From Clostridium thermobutyricum DSM 4928 (GTDB lineage Bacteria > Bacillota > Clostridia > Clostridiales > Clostridiaceae): DNA of 61,256 nt. The DNA lies in NCBI RefSeq assembly GCF_002050515.1, contig NZ_LTAY01000023.1, positions 1 to 61,256 on the forward strand, written 5' to 3'. Positions 47,300-55,434 of the stretch are shown here, one piece after another; within the stretch, counting starts at the first letter, position 1; each line of letters starts with the position of its first letter. The notes beneath the pieces are model-generated. The model made no database searches. It saw nothing but the letters and a program-made list of their open reading frames with translations, and had not been told where the DNA came from. The position numbers were made by a program, and so were the translations under genes.

Positions 47300-48124
47300 A
47301 TGATTATTGAAATACTCAAGCTAAGTATAGTATTTACTATAGGAATAACTTTAATTTTAATAGTTTTTGGGCTTATAATAGGGCAAATAGAAAGAAAAAG
47401 TAATAATTTAATATACAGAACTTTTGGAAGATATGGAATAATTCTTACTGGAATTATTGGAACTACAGTACATGAATTTAGCCATTATATAATGTGTAAA
47501 ATATTTTTACATAGAGTAGTGGAGGTTAAATGGTTTTCTTTAAAATTAAATATTGGCGGAGAATTAGGACATGTAAAACATACATTCAATCCTAAAAATA
47601 TATATCAAAGAATAGGTAATTTCTTTATAGGAGTGGCTCCAATACTTATAGGCACTCTTATTATAATAGTAATTTTAAGGCTGTTATTACCAAATACATA
47701 TTTCAATATAACAAATAATATAGCTATAAAAGAAATTTCAGGTTCTATAAGCAATTTAAACTTTATTGGATTTTTTAAGGAATTAGGACATGAATTCTTT
47801 ACAATAATTAAATTTTTATTTTCTATAGAAAATTTATCATCATTTAAATTTTGGATTTTTATAATTATATCTTTTTCAATTAGTAACCATATGTCACTTA
47901 GCAAAGCTGATATTAATAATTCATTAGATGGTATAGGATTTCTATTTTTATTAAGTTTATTTATTAGCATAGTACTCGTTTTACTTAAAATAAACTTTTA
48001 TAGCATTTTAATATATGTAATTACTTTTAATTGCTTACTTATATCATTTTTATCAGTAGGATTACTTTTTTCTATAATATCTTTAATACTTTCAAGTATT
48101 ATTGGTTTTAAAAGTTATTTATAA
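47300..48124 (+). CDS. Putative M50-like membrane metalloprotease
   Basis: About seven hydrophobic helices occur in 274 residues. TTVHEFSHYIMCKIF (about 55-69) gives an HExxH zinc motif inside a membrane helix, as in site-2 protease relatives; no clear second motif (NPDG or LDG) is visible, though KADINNSLDGIGFL near 200 could supply an Asp. It may be a protease or an inactive relative. GAAAGGAA precedes the ATG. It is monocistronic with its own terminator. Confidence 0.65.
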   Translation: MIIEILKLSIVFTIGITLILIVFGLIIGQIERKSNNLIYRTFGRYGIILTGIIGTTVHEFSHYIMCKIFLHRVVEVKWFSLKLNIGGELGHVKHTFNPKNIYQRIGNFFIGVAPILIGTLIIIVILRLLLPNTYFNITNNIAIKEISGSISNLNFIGFFKELGHEFFTIIKFLFSIENLSSFKFWIFIIISFSISNHMSLSKADINNSLDGIGFLFLLSLFISIVLVLLKINFYSILIYVITFNCLLISFLSVGLLFSIISLILSSIIGFKSYL

Positions 48125-48126
48125 AA

Positions 48127-48155
48127 AAATACCACTATTTAAAATAGTGGTATTT
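48127..48155 (+). terminator. Terminator after the M50-like gene
   Basis: Arms ATACCACTATTT / AAATAGTGGTAT with flanking A and T tracts. Confidence 0.8.
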
Positions 48156-48336
48156 CTTATATTCTATAAATATTACTTTTCTGTTTATACTGTCAAAATA
48201 AATATAAAAACTAATTATTTCTATATTTATTTTATCTAATTAAGCTCACATATTTATCTACATAAGTTTATAAATCTATATGTAATTTTCATAAATTTTA
48301 TTTTATATTTCCATTTAATTATTTTCATTATTATGG

Positions 48337-48435
48337 TATAATTTCTATATATTTCAAATAGTAGTGGATGGCTACGGAGGTTTTGGACATTTTAATCTCC
48401 TTGGACTATTGATGATATATCATCATAGCAAGGAG
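48337..48435 (+). promoter_or_regulatory. Promoter and ribosome-site-masking hairpin of the small toxin-like gene
   Basis: TG-G-TATAAT (48334-48342) is an extended -10 promoter. In the leader, CTCCTTG (48397-48403) pairs with CAAGGAG (48429-48435), and inside it CTAT-GATGA pairs with TCATC-ATAG, giving about 16 pairs. The 3' arm contains the start of the Shine-Dalgarno sequence AAGGAGG. A 14-codon frame (ATG 48368, TGA 48410) ends inside the 5' arm. Confidence 0.6.
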
Positions 48436-48441
48436 GTGGTA

Positions 48442-48618
48442 TTGGATATGCAAGATTTATTATTTTTACTTATATTAAGTTTTGTCACAATCTATATTGT
48501 TAGATTAATTTTAAATAATAATCTTTTTATTCATTATTTAAAGATTACAATTAAATTTGTTGGTCTTGATATTGAAATTAAAAGCAAAGAAAAAAGTGCC
48601 CCATCCGACAAAGAATAG
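48442..48618 (+). CDS. Small membrane peptide, candidate type I toxin
   Basis: A peptide of 58 residues (TTG at 48442, 5 bases after GGAGG) or 56 (ATG at 48448). It has one hydrophobic helix (LLFLLILSFVTIYIVRLIL) and a basic/charged tail (KSKEKSAPSDKE), the build of TxpA- and C. difficile-type membrane toxins. Its ribosome site is buried in a hairpin, its stop lies in a terminator stem that also works on the minus strand, and a minus promoter-like TATAAT lies at 48735-48730. It could instead be a harmless small membrane protein. The frame also stays open upstream to a GTG at 48364, without a ribosome site. Confidence 0.6.
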   Translation: MDMQDLLFLLILSFVTIYIVRLILNNNLFIHYLKITIKFVGLDIEIKSKEKSAPSDKE

Positions 48619-48735
48619 CACTTTTTCTTCAAATTAATTTTCGATTAATTTAATTCAGTAGCCCTAAAACAAAAATAAATGTTCTGAGACTAAGCTTAGT
48701 GTTACCAGCACTAAGCTTTTCTTATTTATATTATA
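48591..48735 (-). ncRNA. Candidate antisense RNA to the toxin-like mRNA 3' end
   Basis: On the minus strand a TATAAT at 48735-48730 (with only a weak -35) could start an RNA near 48723 that runs through the hairpin AAGCTTAGTG / CACTAAGCTT (48692-48718) and stops at AAAAAGTGC / GCACTTTTT (48591-48626) with a T tract. It would overlap the end of the toxin mRNA, as in type I antitoxins. This is inference from signals only. Confidence 0.35.
48692..48724 (+). terminator. Terminator for the toxin-like transcript
   Basis: Arms AAGCTTAGTG / CACTAAGCTT with a 7-base loop (TTACCAG), then TTCTTATTT on the plus strand. Confidence 0.65.
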
Positions 48736-49066
48736 TCAAACTATTCCCAAAAATAAACCTATTATATTAAATTTTAGATATTTATATAATAAAATTACTA
48801 TATTTTTAATTTATAATTTTTATAATAACTAAAATTTCTTCTTCTTTATATTTTTAAACTTCATTTACTATCAACTTGTTCCAATATTTTTTCTCTATAA
48901 ATAATTTTTTAAATGCTAAAATTAAAAAACTAACCATATTAAAAAATATGGTTAGTTGAATATTTAAAATATTATAGTTTTTATCCTATATTATATATTT
49001 TTCTATTGCTAATTTATATCAAGTGCTATATCAAAATTAAAATTTCTATATTTACTGGTATACTCT
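48736..49066. other. AT-rich intergenic region
   Basis: Apart from the terminator at 48929-48956 there is no gene or structure I can support. Confidence 0.5.
48929..48956 (-). terminator. Terminator downstream of the Cys-rich repeat gene
   Basis: Arms ACTAACCATATT / AATATGGTTAGT with a T tract on the minus strand, 118 bases past the stop. Confidence 0.75.
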
Positions 49067-49073
49067 CTATCTA

Positions 49074-49439
49074 CTAGCACCATCTTCTACATTTACATCT
49101 ACATTTACATACATAAATGCGACAATGTTTTCTACATCTATCTTCTTTGCAGCAATGTCTTCTGTTTTGCCATTTATCTTCTTTACAATGATGTCTTCTA
49201 TCTCTGCATTCATCTTCTCTGTCAAAACAATCTTCTTTGTCTTCCCAACAATTTCCGTTGTTTTCCCATTTATCTTCTTTGCAGTGATTTTTTCTATCTC
49301 TACATTTATCTTTTCTATCAAACCAATTTTCATTGTCTTCCCATTCATCATCTTCCCAGTAATTTCTTTCGTTTTCCCATCTATATTCTTTGCAGCGATT
49401 TCTTCTGCTCATACATTTATCATCTTCTGAATAATACAT
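49074..49439 (-). CDS. Cys- and Trp-rich charged repeat protein
   Basis: Start ATG 49439 is 5 bases after GAGGTG. The 121-residue product is built of about three diverging units of DKCRDRKNHCKEDKWENN followed by CWEDKEDCFDRE-type sequence, and ends in a dense Cys/Arg/Lys tail (CKCRCKCRRWC). It is very hydrophilic, with about 20 cysteines and no signal peptide. The composition resembles Cys-rich spore coat or crust proteins of clostridia, but I recognise no named family. Because of the repeats other frames stay open (for example 49067-49351); only this frame has the ribosome site. Confidence 0.6.
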   Translation of the reverse strand: MYYSEDDKCMSRRNRCKEYRWENERNYWEDDEWEDNENWFDRKDKCRDRKNHCKEDKWENNGNCWEDKEDCFDREDECRDRRHHCKEDKWQNRRHCCKEDRCRKHCRIYVCKCRCKCRRWC

Positions 49440-49635
49440 AAAAACACCTCTATACATAATTTTTATTAATTAATCTAACAAAACATTAGATTAATTAACT
49501 TATATTATATTATATTATATAAATTTTTAACTAAAATGTTACTTATTTCCTATATTTTCTAAATAATTATTCTTTTAAAATATATTCTTAATTTAAATTA
49601 GATGATACTATTAATCTAATTAAATTTAAAATAAA

Positions 49636-49670
49636 AAAAAAGTTCTAAATATAATAGTTAGAACTTTTTT
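49636..49670 (-). terminator. Terminator after the first coiled-coil gene
   Basis: Arms AAAAAAGTTCTAA / TTAGAACTTTTTT with a 9-base loop. Confidence 0.85.
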
Positions 49671-49682
49671 ATTTTAATTGAT

Positions 49683-50522
49683 TTATTTAGTTGTACTATT
49701 ATTAGTAGTTGAACTATTACTAGTTGATTTATTGTTATTTAAAAATTTATTAAATTGATTTAATTCTTTATTTCCAGCATTTATTGTATTATCTATACTT
49801 GTAGTATATTTTTTTACATCGCTATTAGCTTTAGCAATTTGCTCATTAGCTATTTTTACTTGATTGTATTCTGTTTCATAAGCTTTTTTATAATTATCTA
49901 GTTGTGTATTTTTATCATTTAATGATTTATTTGCTTTCGCCAAATCATTTTGGGCTTTTTCTAGATTATTTGTATCAGTTTCTAATTCTTTTTGATCATC
50001 TGTTAACTCTTTTTCTAATTTAGCTATTGTTGCATTTGCAGTATTTAATTTATTTTGTAAATCTGAATTACTTGATTGTAAGTTTTTTATTTTATTATTT
50101 AAATCTGATATTTGTTTATTTAATGATTCTATTTCTGAAGCTTGTGTTGCATACGCTCCTTTTTCATTTTTTAATTGATTAGTTAAATTTTCAATTGTAT
50201 TTTGATCTTCTTTTATTTCACTATTTTGCTTATTTATTTGATTTTGTAAAGTTATTTTTGATTTATTAATAGTATCTATTTGATTTTTTAAGGAAGAAAT
50301 TTTCTCATTTAAAGTGTTTATATTTCCTTTTAATGTAGTTATTGTATTCTCTGCACTTTTCATAGCATTTACAGAATTAACTTCATAAACTTGTACATCA
50401 GACTGAGCTTTTTTCAAAGCCTGATCTCCATTATATTTATTTGCATATAACAGCGCTATTGATATTCCCCCCACTGCTAATATGGTAGCTGCACTCAGTG
50501 CAATTGCTTTTGCTCTTATCAT
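49683..50522 (-). CDS. Membrane-anchored coiled-coil protein A
   Basis: One N-terminal hydrophobic helix (AIALSAATILAVGGISIALLY, about 6-26) acts as anchor or signal. Residues about 45-250 form a long coiled coil with heptads (LKGNINTLNEKISSLKNQID), ending in a Ser/Thr/Asn tail. There is no LPXTG. It resembles surface coiled-coil proteins, but I cannot name a family. AAAGGAGAAAG precedes the ATG. The upstream gene encodes a similar protein 45 bases away, so the two probably form an operon. Confidence 0.7.
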   Translation of the reverse strand: MIRAKAIALSAATILAVGGISIALLYANKYNGDQALKKAQSDVQVYEVNSVNAMKSAENTITTLKGNINTLNEKISSLKNQIDTINKSKITLQNQINKQNSEIKEDQNTIENLTNQLKNEKGAYATQASEIESLNKQISDLNNKIKNLQSSNSDLQNKLNTANATIAKLEKELTDDQKELETDTNNLEKAQNDLAKANKSLNDKNTQLDNYKKAYETEYNQVKIANEQIAKANSDVKKYTTSIDNTINAGNKELNQFNKFLNNNKSTSNSSTTNNSTTK

Positions 50523-50567
50523 CTTATCTTTCTCCTTTGTTTATATATTTAATCTTACTATTAAATT

Positions 50568-51263
50568 TTAAGTTGTAATAGTATTTTCTAAATTTTTACT
50601 ATTACTTTGATTTTCGTTTTTCTTGTTTATATCACTTTTATTTTCCTTTACATACCAGTACCAAGGTTTAGTAGGATTTTGTAATATCTTTGCAATTTTT
50701 TTAGATGTCTTTATACTATATCCCCAATAATGTAATAAGGTTGCTATTATTTGTGATTGCTGTTTAGAACTCATATCTTTATAATCGGAATTTCCTTTAA
50801 CTATAGATAATGCATCTAATAAATTTTTAATCTTTTGATTTAATTTTACTAATTCATTAGTTAGCAAATTTTTTTCATTTGTTAATTTATTATTTTCATT
50901 AACTAATTCCTTATTTTTATTTTGTAGTTGTCCATTTTCTTTTTGTAGTAATATAAGCTTTTTCTCTAAAATTTCATTTTTAGATTCTTCACTTTTTAAT
51001 TTATCTATATTTTCTGAATTTGATTTTTCAAGAACATTATTTTTTTTAGTTAATTTATCATTTTCATTTTTAATATTATTTATTATGTTTTCATTTAGTC
51101 TTATAGTGCTGTTTACTTTATCAACATAGTTTGATACATTTTGATTTGTGATAGCAAGTTGATTTTCACTATTTAATTTTGAAGCATTTATTATAGCTAT
51201 ACCTGATCCAGAAATAGCTAATGAAGTTGCTAAAAATCCAATAATTATTTTATGCTTAATCAC
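50568..51263 (-). CDS. Membrane-anchored coiled-coil protein B
   Basis: The start is GTG at 51263 after AGGGGG. A hydrophobic N-terminus (IIIGFLATSLAISGSGIAII) precedes a coiled coil (about 50-150, KKNNVLEKSNSENIDKLKSE), and then a small globular-looking part with aromatic residues (IIATLLHYWGYSIKTSKKI, KPWYWYVKE) before a charged tail. The partner gene lacks this aromatic part. The similar layouts suggest a duplicated pair that may assemble together at the membrane; function unknown. Confidence 0.7.
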   Translation of the reverse strand: MIKHKIIIGFLATSLAISGSGIAIINASKLNSENQLAITNQNVSNYVDKVNSTIRLNENIINNIKNENDKLTKKNNVLEKSNSENIDKLKSEESKNEILEKKLILLQKENGQLQNKNKELVNENNKLTNEKNLLTNELVKLNQKIKNLLDALSIVKGNSDYKDMSSKQQSQIIATLLHYWGYSIKTSKKIAKILQNPTKPWYWYVKENKSDINKKNENQSNSKNLENTITT

Positions 51264-51541
51264 TTTAATCCCCCTTCATCTTATGTAAATATTTTCACGC
51301 ATTATTTAATATATACTTTTTTATTTAAATAGTCAATTTTTATTTAATCATTATAAAAACACTATTAATTTTATGATTTTTATTTTTTAATAATATTATA
51401 AATATTTAAAATACTATTTTATAAACCAAATATATTACTACAAAACTTAGTTATTATTTAAATTTATTAATTTTACAATTTAAAATTTTAAAATATGTTT
51501 GCTATTTAAATTAATTTTTGATTATTTATTAAAATTATATA
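51264..51541. other. AT-rich intergenic region
   Basis: Nothing beyond AT-rich upstream sequence of the coiled-coil genes is visible. Confidence 0.5.
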
Positions 51542-51592
51542 TAAACTAAAAGCTTTGAAAGTTCTATTATTACTCTCAAAGCTTTTAGTTTA
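51542..51592 (-). terminator. Terminator downstream of the PPC-domain gene
   Basis: A 17-base perfect stem, TAAACTAAAAGCTTTGA / TCAAAGCTTTTAGTTTA, 17-base loop, about 90 bases past the stop. Confidence 0.75.
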
Positions 51593-51680
51593 TTTTTATT
51601 ATATATTCTATAATTATCCTTACTATATCATTTTTTCTTTTTTTAAAAATATTGTAAATTTTATAATAAGTTTAAACTCA

Positions 51681-52103
51681 TTATTTTAAACTCATTACAT
51701 TCAACCCTGAATCCTCATTAAAGTATCTAGTTACTTCACCTTCTATTTCTGTCAAAATAATTTCACATACTGCTGTTACTGTTCCTTCAACAAAATGTCC
51801 TCCATAAGTTATACAGTCCTCACCACTAAAATTTATATGCATATGAAGGTATGGATCGTTATCTTTAGTTGTTAAGTTTCCAATTAAACTAGTTATTTCA
51901 TATTTTTTATTAAATACAGTTTCATTATAAACTTTTGTTTCTAAATTAAAATATCCTATTCTTATATTTGTTGCTGCTCCTATCGCAGAAATAGATGCAA
52001 GCTTAATTTTATTTATTTTAGAAAACTTTTTGATAGAATCTATTATTTTTTCACCTTTATCTATTCTTAAAATCCATGTATTATTTATTTTTTTAAATTC
52101 CAT
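51681..52103 (-). CDS. PPC/DUF296-domain protein
   Basis: This 140-residue protein matches the plant-and-prokaryote conserved domain: GEKIIDSIKKFSK near the start, IGAATNIRIGYFN, and the His-rich DPYLHMHINFSGEDCITYGGHF segment that holds a metal site in bacterial members. Some members bind DNA, others are of unknown role. The start chosen is ATG 52103 after GAGGTG; the in-frame GTG three codons upstream lies in the ribosome site. Monocistronic. Confidence 0.87.
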   Translation of the reverse strand: MEFKKINNTWILRIDKGEKIIDSIKKFSKINKIKLASISAIGAATNIRIGYFNLETKVYNETVFNKKYEITSLIGNLTTKDNDPYLHMHINFSGEDCITYGGHFVEGTVTAVCEIILTEIEGEVTRYFNEDSGLNVMSLK

Positions 52104-52256
52104 TTTTAACACCTCAAACTTTAACGTATTTTATTATATTTTTATAAATCAGTAAAACAGTATAAAAAATTTTTTAAACAATTTCTTTATAAAATCTTTT
52201 TTGTAAAATCATATATAATGACAACTCTTCTTTACTAAATTGTTTAAATCTATAAA

Positions 52257-52288
52257 AAGAACCCTTTAAAAAATTTTAAAGAGTTCTT
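52257..52288 (-). terminator. Terminator downstream of the GadC-like gene
   Basis: Arms AAGAAC-C-CTTTAAAA and TTTTAAAG-A-GTTCTT, one mismatch, about 110 bases past the stop. Confidence 0.65.
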
Positions 52289-52400
52289 CTTATTAGTGAA
52301 AATTTTTATTTATTGAGTAAGTCTGTCGTTTAAATATATTAAATAAATTTCATTTTGGGCTAAAAATTTATTTTATATATCAAGATTCGTCTATTAATAA

Positions 52401-53798
52401 TTAAGCGTCCTTCTTCCAGCTTGGTTTTTTGCAAGCATAAATTATTAATGGAATTATGAACATAGCTGCTGAAGCTATTACTTGGAATGAAATATATCCT
52501 AATGGATTTATTCCTTTTAGTGGTATTAAACTTGCTATTATTGTTAAGAAAACACCAATTAATGCAAGAATTGCTACAAACCACATTGTTCCTTTTCCAC
52601 CTAATTTAAATGGTCTTTCTAAGTCTGGTTTAGAATATCTTAATTTGATAATTGCAAATATCATTAAGATGTATGCTAAACAGTAAATTATTGTAGTAGT
52701 AATTGTAATCATTACGAATGCAGTGTTTACGTTTGGTACTATTACATAAATAAAACCTAGTAAAGAAATAACAATAGCTTGAATTAAAACGAAAGTTACT
52801 GGTATACCTTTTTTAGTTCTTTTTTGGAATACTTTTGGTAATAATCCTTCTTCTGCAACTTTAATCATTGCTTTTGATGGTCCAAGAACCCAAGCAGATA
52901 ATTGTGCTAATATACCAATAGCAATCATCCATCCTATGATATTTGTGAATATCATTGGAATTCCTAATGCTTTAAAGTATATTGAGAATGGTTGTAGAAT
53001 ATTAGAGAACTCCATAGTTCCATTTGGAACAGCATTTGCCATAGTTAAACCAGTGATTAAGTTTAAAATTATGATAACTATTAATGTGAATATTACAGCT
53101 ACTGGATAATTTTTCTTTGGATTATCAATATTATTTGCGTGAACTGAAGAAATTTCAATACCAGCAAATATAAATACAATAGCTGAGAATAAAGTTAATG
53201 TTCCACTATTATGGAAATTAGGTACTACCTTACTAGCTGAGAATCCACCAGCTAAGTATCCATGAGGGTTTATTCCAAATTTAGCTAAGTAAATTAATCC
53301 TAAGATTATTAATAAAGCAAATGGAATATAAACTCCAATGATTGCTCCCCAGTTACCAACTACTTTAACCATATCAAATTTCATGTTAAGTAAAGTTACT
53401 AACCAGTATCCAACTATTATACATATAAATATGAATATGTTGCTTTGAGCAAGTTTTGGACTACCAACTCCGTATCCAATCATAACTCCAACTGTTGAAG
53501 CTATCATAACCATTCCGAAAAACATTTGAACCCATAAAAGCCATGATGTTACGAATCCAAATCTTTCTCCGAATGCTTCTTTAACCCAAACTTGAGGACC
53601 TCCTTCCTTAGGATATGCAGTTGCAAGTTCAGCTGCAATTAATGCTATTGGAATAGCGAATAATACTACTGCTGCGATAAGGTAAGAAATTTGTGTCCAA
53701 CCAGTTGCTGCTAGTGTAGGAACACTTCTTACAGTACCAAAGAAAGCCATAGTAATACCAATTAATTGTACTAGACTAAGTTTTTTACTCTTCTCCAT
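52401..53798 (-). CDS. APC-family amino acid antiporter, GadC-like
   Basis: Twelve or so membrane helices occur in 465 residues. SLVQLIGITMAFFGTVRSVPTLA at the start and YPKEGGPQVWVKEAFGERFGF are typical of the glutamate:GABA antiporter (GadC/YjeM) subfamily. The frame reaches back to 53861, but only the ATG at 53798 has a site (GGAAGGA, 10 bases) and the usual start. No glutamate decarboxylase gene adjoins it, so the exchanged amino acids are uncertain. It is monocistronic. Confidence 0.87.
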   Translation of the reverse strand: MEKSKKLSLVQLIGITMAFFGTVRSVPTLAATGWTQISYLIAAVVLFAIPIALIAAELATAYPKEGGPQVWVKEAFGERFGFVTSWLLWVQMFFGMVMIASTVGVMIGYGVGSPKLAQSNIFIFICIIVGYWLVTLLNMKFDMVKVVGNWGAIIGVYIPFALLIILGLIYLAKFGINPHGYLAGGFSASKVVPNFHNSGTLTLFSAIVFIFAGIEISSVHANNIDNPKKNYPVAVIFTLIVIIILNLITGLTMANAVPNGTMEFSNILQPFSIYFKALGIPMIFTNIIGWMIAIGILAQLSAWVLGPSKAMIKVAEEGLLPKVFQKRTKKGIPVTFVLIQAIVISLLGFIYVIVPNVNTAFVMITITTTIIYCLAYILMIFAIIKLRYSKPDLERPFKLGGKGTMWFVAILALIGVFLTIIASLIPLKGINPLGYISFQVIASAAMFIIPLIIYACKKPSWKKDA

Positions 53799-54152
53799 AG
53801 TAACGACATCCTTCCCACTCATATATAATTTTTTATCTGAAGATTCCTCGAAAATCTTCATATGCTAATTATAGATACATAATTATATATTATCTAACCC
53901 CAAAATATATATTTTTTTTATAAAATTATACTCTCATCTGATTTATTGTTTAGTTAAAATCTGTTTTTTCACTAGTTTTTTATAGGTATAGATATTTTTA
54001 ACTATTAATTCATTAATGCCCCCATAATTATGTAAATATTTCATTCATTTTCTCTATTTTTATTAAAATTTTATCTATTTTCAATATAATTTATTTAAAT
54101 TTTCAACAATTTATAAGTTTTTAATAAACCTTCAACTATAAAAAATATAATA
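53799..54152. other. AT-rich intergenic region upstream of the GadC-like gene
   Basis: I see no gene or clear palindrome in these 354 bases; the part nearest the gene presumably carries its promoter. Confidence 0.45.
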
Positions 54153-54192
54153 AAAAAGGACAGATTAAAATATAATTTATTCTGTCCTTTTT
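54153..54192 (-). terminator. Terminator after the DJ-1/PfpI gene
   Basis: Arms AAAAAGGACAGA / TCTGTCCTTTTT, extended by an AT-rich inner stem. Confidence 0.85.
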
Positions 54193-54213
54193 AATATTTA
54201 ATTTATCTACTAA

Positions 54214-54894
54214 TTATTTTAATAATTCTAATACTTGCTTAGCTACATCAGCACCAGAAGCAGGATTTTGTCCTGTAACTAAACGTTCATCTGTAATAGC
54301 AAATGGAGCCCAATCTTCAGCTCTTTCATATTTTGCACCTCTTTTAACAAGCTCATCTTCTGTTAAAAAAGGAACAAGTTTATCTAATTGAACTGCTATC
54401 TCTTCGCTATTTGAAAATCCAGTTACTTTTTTATTAGCTATTAAATAACTTCCATCTTCATTTTTTATATTTAATAGTCCAGTAGCTCCATGACAAACTG
54501 ATGCTACTATACCATTATTATTATAAATATCTATAGCTATCTTAGCTAACTTTTCATCATTTGGAAAATCCCAAACAACACCATGTCCACCTGTATAATA
54601 TATTGCTGAATAATCTTCTACTTTTATTTCATCAACTGATAGTGTATTTCCTAATTTATTCATAAAGTTTTTATCTGTATAGTATTTCCAATCAACTTCA
54701 GTCATAAAGTCATTTTCTAAACTATGAGGATCGATTGGAGTATATCCTCCTTTAGGGCTTACATAATCAATATCATATCCCGCTTTCTCTATTTCATTTA
54801 CGAAATGAACAGCTTCTCCTAACCATAATCCTGTTGGTCTTGGATAATTATCATATTTAGATACATTTGTTACAACTACTAAAATCTTTTTCAT
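54214..54894 (-). CDS. DJ-1/PfpI-family protein (Hsp31-like)
   Basis: The nucleophile elbow is ASVCHGATGLL (Cys in C-H-G, about 134-140), and YYTGGHGVVWDFPND and FMTEVDWKYYTD are typical of Hsp31/HchA-like class I glutamine amidotransferase-fold proteins. These handle glyoxal damage or act as chaperones. Length 226. AAAGGAGAA precedes the ATG. Upstream sequences resemble the paired sites of HxlR-type regulators, which often control such stress genes. Confidence 0.87.
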   Translation of the reverse strand: MKKILVVVTNVSKYDNYPRPTGLWLGEAVHFVNEIEKAGYDIDYVSPKGGYTPIDPHSLENDFMTEVDWKYYTDKNFMNKLGNTLSVDEIKVEDYSAIYYTGGHGVVWDFPNDEKLAKIAIDIYNNNGIVASVCHGATGLLNIKNEDGSYLIANKKVTGFSNSEEIAVQLDKLVPFLTEDELVKRGAKYERAEDWAPFAITDERLVTGQNPASGADVAKQVLELLK

Positions 54895-55000
54895 CTTATT
54901 TTCTCCTTTGTTTAAATTAATATTTTCAATATATATTTTTTAAATTAAAAGTTTTCTTCTTAATTATATTAATTATTATAATTATCTAATAAGCTATCTA

Positions 55001-55043
55001 CAAGTACGCACTTTTTGTTTACTAACTTATAAAAAGTAAAGTA
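55001..55043 (-). promoter_or_regulatory. Candidate HxlR-type operator upstream of the DJ-1/PfpI gene
   Basis: On the minus strand CTTTACTTTTTATAAG, then TTAGTAAACAAAAAGTGCG and TACTTG follow closely, with repeated TACTTT/AAAGT half-sites. This resembles HxlR-regulated promoters in Firmicutes as I recall them. No HxlR gene is in the window. Confidence 0.3.
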
Positions 55044-55076
55044 TAAAAATTTATTATATTAAATCTAATAATAAAT

Positions 55077-55106
55077 AAAAGGAATTAGATTTCTCTAATT
55101 CCTTTT
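55077..55106 (-). terminator. Terminator after the DUF1540 gene
   Basis: Arms AAAAGGAATTAGA / TCTAATTCCTTTT with a 4-base loop. Confidence 0.85.
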
Positions 55107-55118
55107 TATTATGTTAGA

Positions 55119-55277
55119 TTATTTTACTACAAATGATAAACAATCTGTACATTCAGTCATTTTTGGATCTGATTCATGAGTTCCAACTTCTATTGCATTT
55201 AATGTACAATAGTTTTCTGCATTAGCGTGGTGCTTGCATTGTTGAACTGAACATTTTATTGAAGGATTCTTTTCCAT
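55119..55277 (-). CDS. DUF1540-domain small protein
   Basis: A 52-residue protein with ATG at 55277 behind GGAGGGG. It reads MEKNPSIKCSVQQCKHH, then ENYCTLNAIEVGTHE and MTECTDCLSFVVK, so five to six cysteines with the DUF1540 pattern (IKCSV..C.HH....YC.L..I.V). Clostridia often carry one or more copies; the fold probably binds zinc. Role unknown. It is shorter than most calling thresholds. Confidence 0.88.
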   Translation of the reverse strand: MEKNPSIKCSVQQCKHHANAENYCTLNAIEVGTHESDPKMTECTDCLSFVVK

Positions 55278-55380
55278 TTAAATCCCCTCCTTTAATTAAA
55301 TTACGATTTTATTTTGTCTCTAAGAAGGGTTTTTTATTCTTAAAATTTAATTTAATATTTTCCAATACTTCTAAATAAAT

Positions 55381-55404
55381 AGAAGCCCTCTAAAGAAGGC
55401 TTCC
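55381..55404 (-). terminator. Weak terminator after the AIM24-family gene
   Basis: Arms GAAGCC / GGCTTC about 30 bases past the stop, with a poor T tract. Confidence 0.5.
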
Positions 55405-55434
55405 ATATTTATAATATATAATAAGTAGTTTTTA

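Noticed and set aside
49067..49351. Alternative frame inside the Cys-rich gene
   Set aside because: It stays open only because of the repeats, and no ribosome site precedes it, whereas the other frame has GAGGTG at ideal spacing.
52360..52584. Small minus-strand frame overlapping the end of the GadC-like gene
   Set aside because: It overlaps the permease in another frame, has no ribosome site and low-complexity content.
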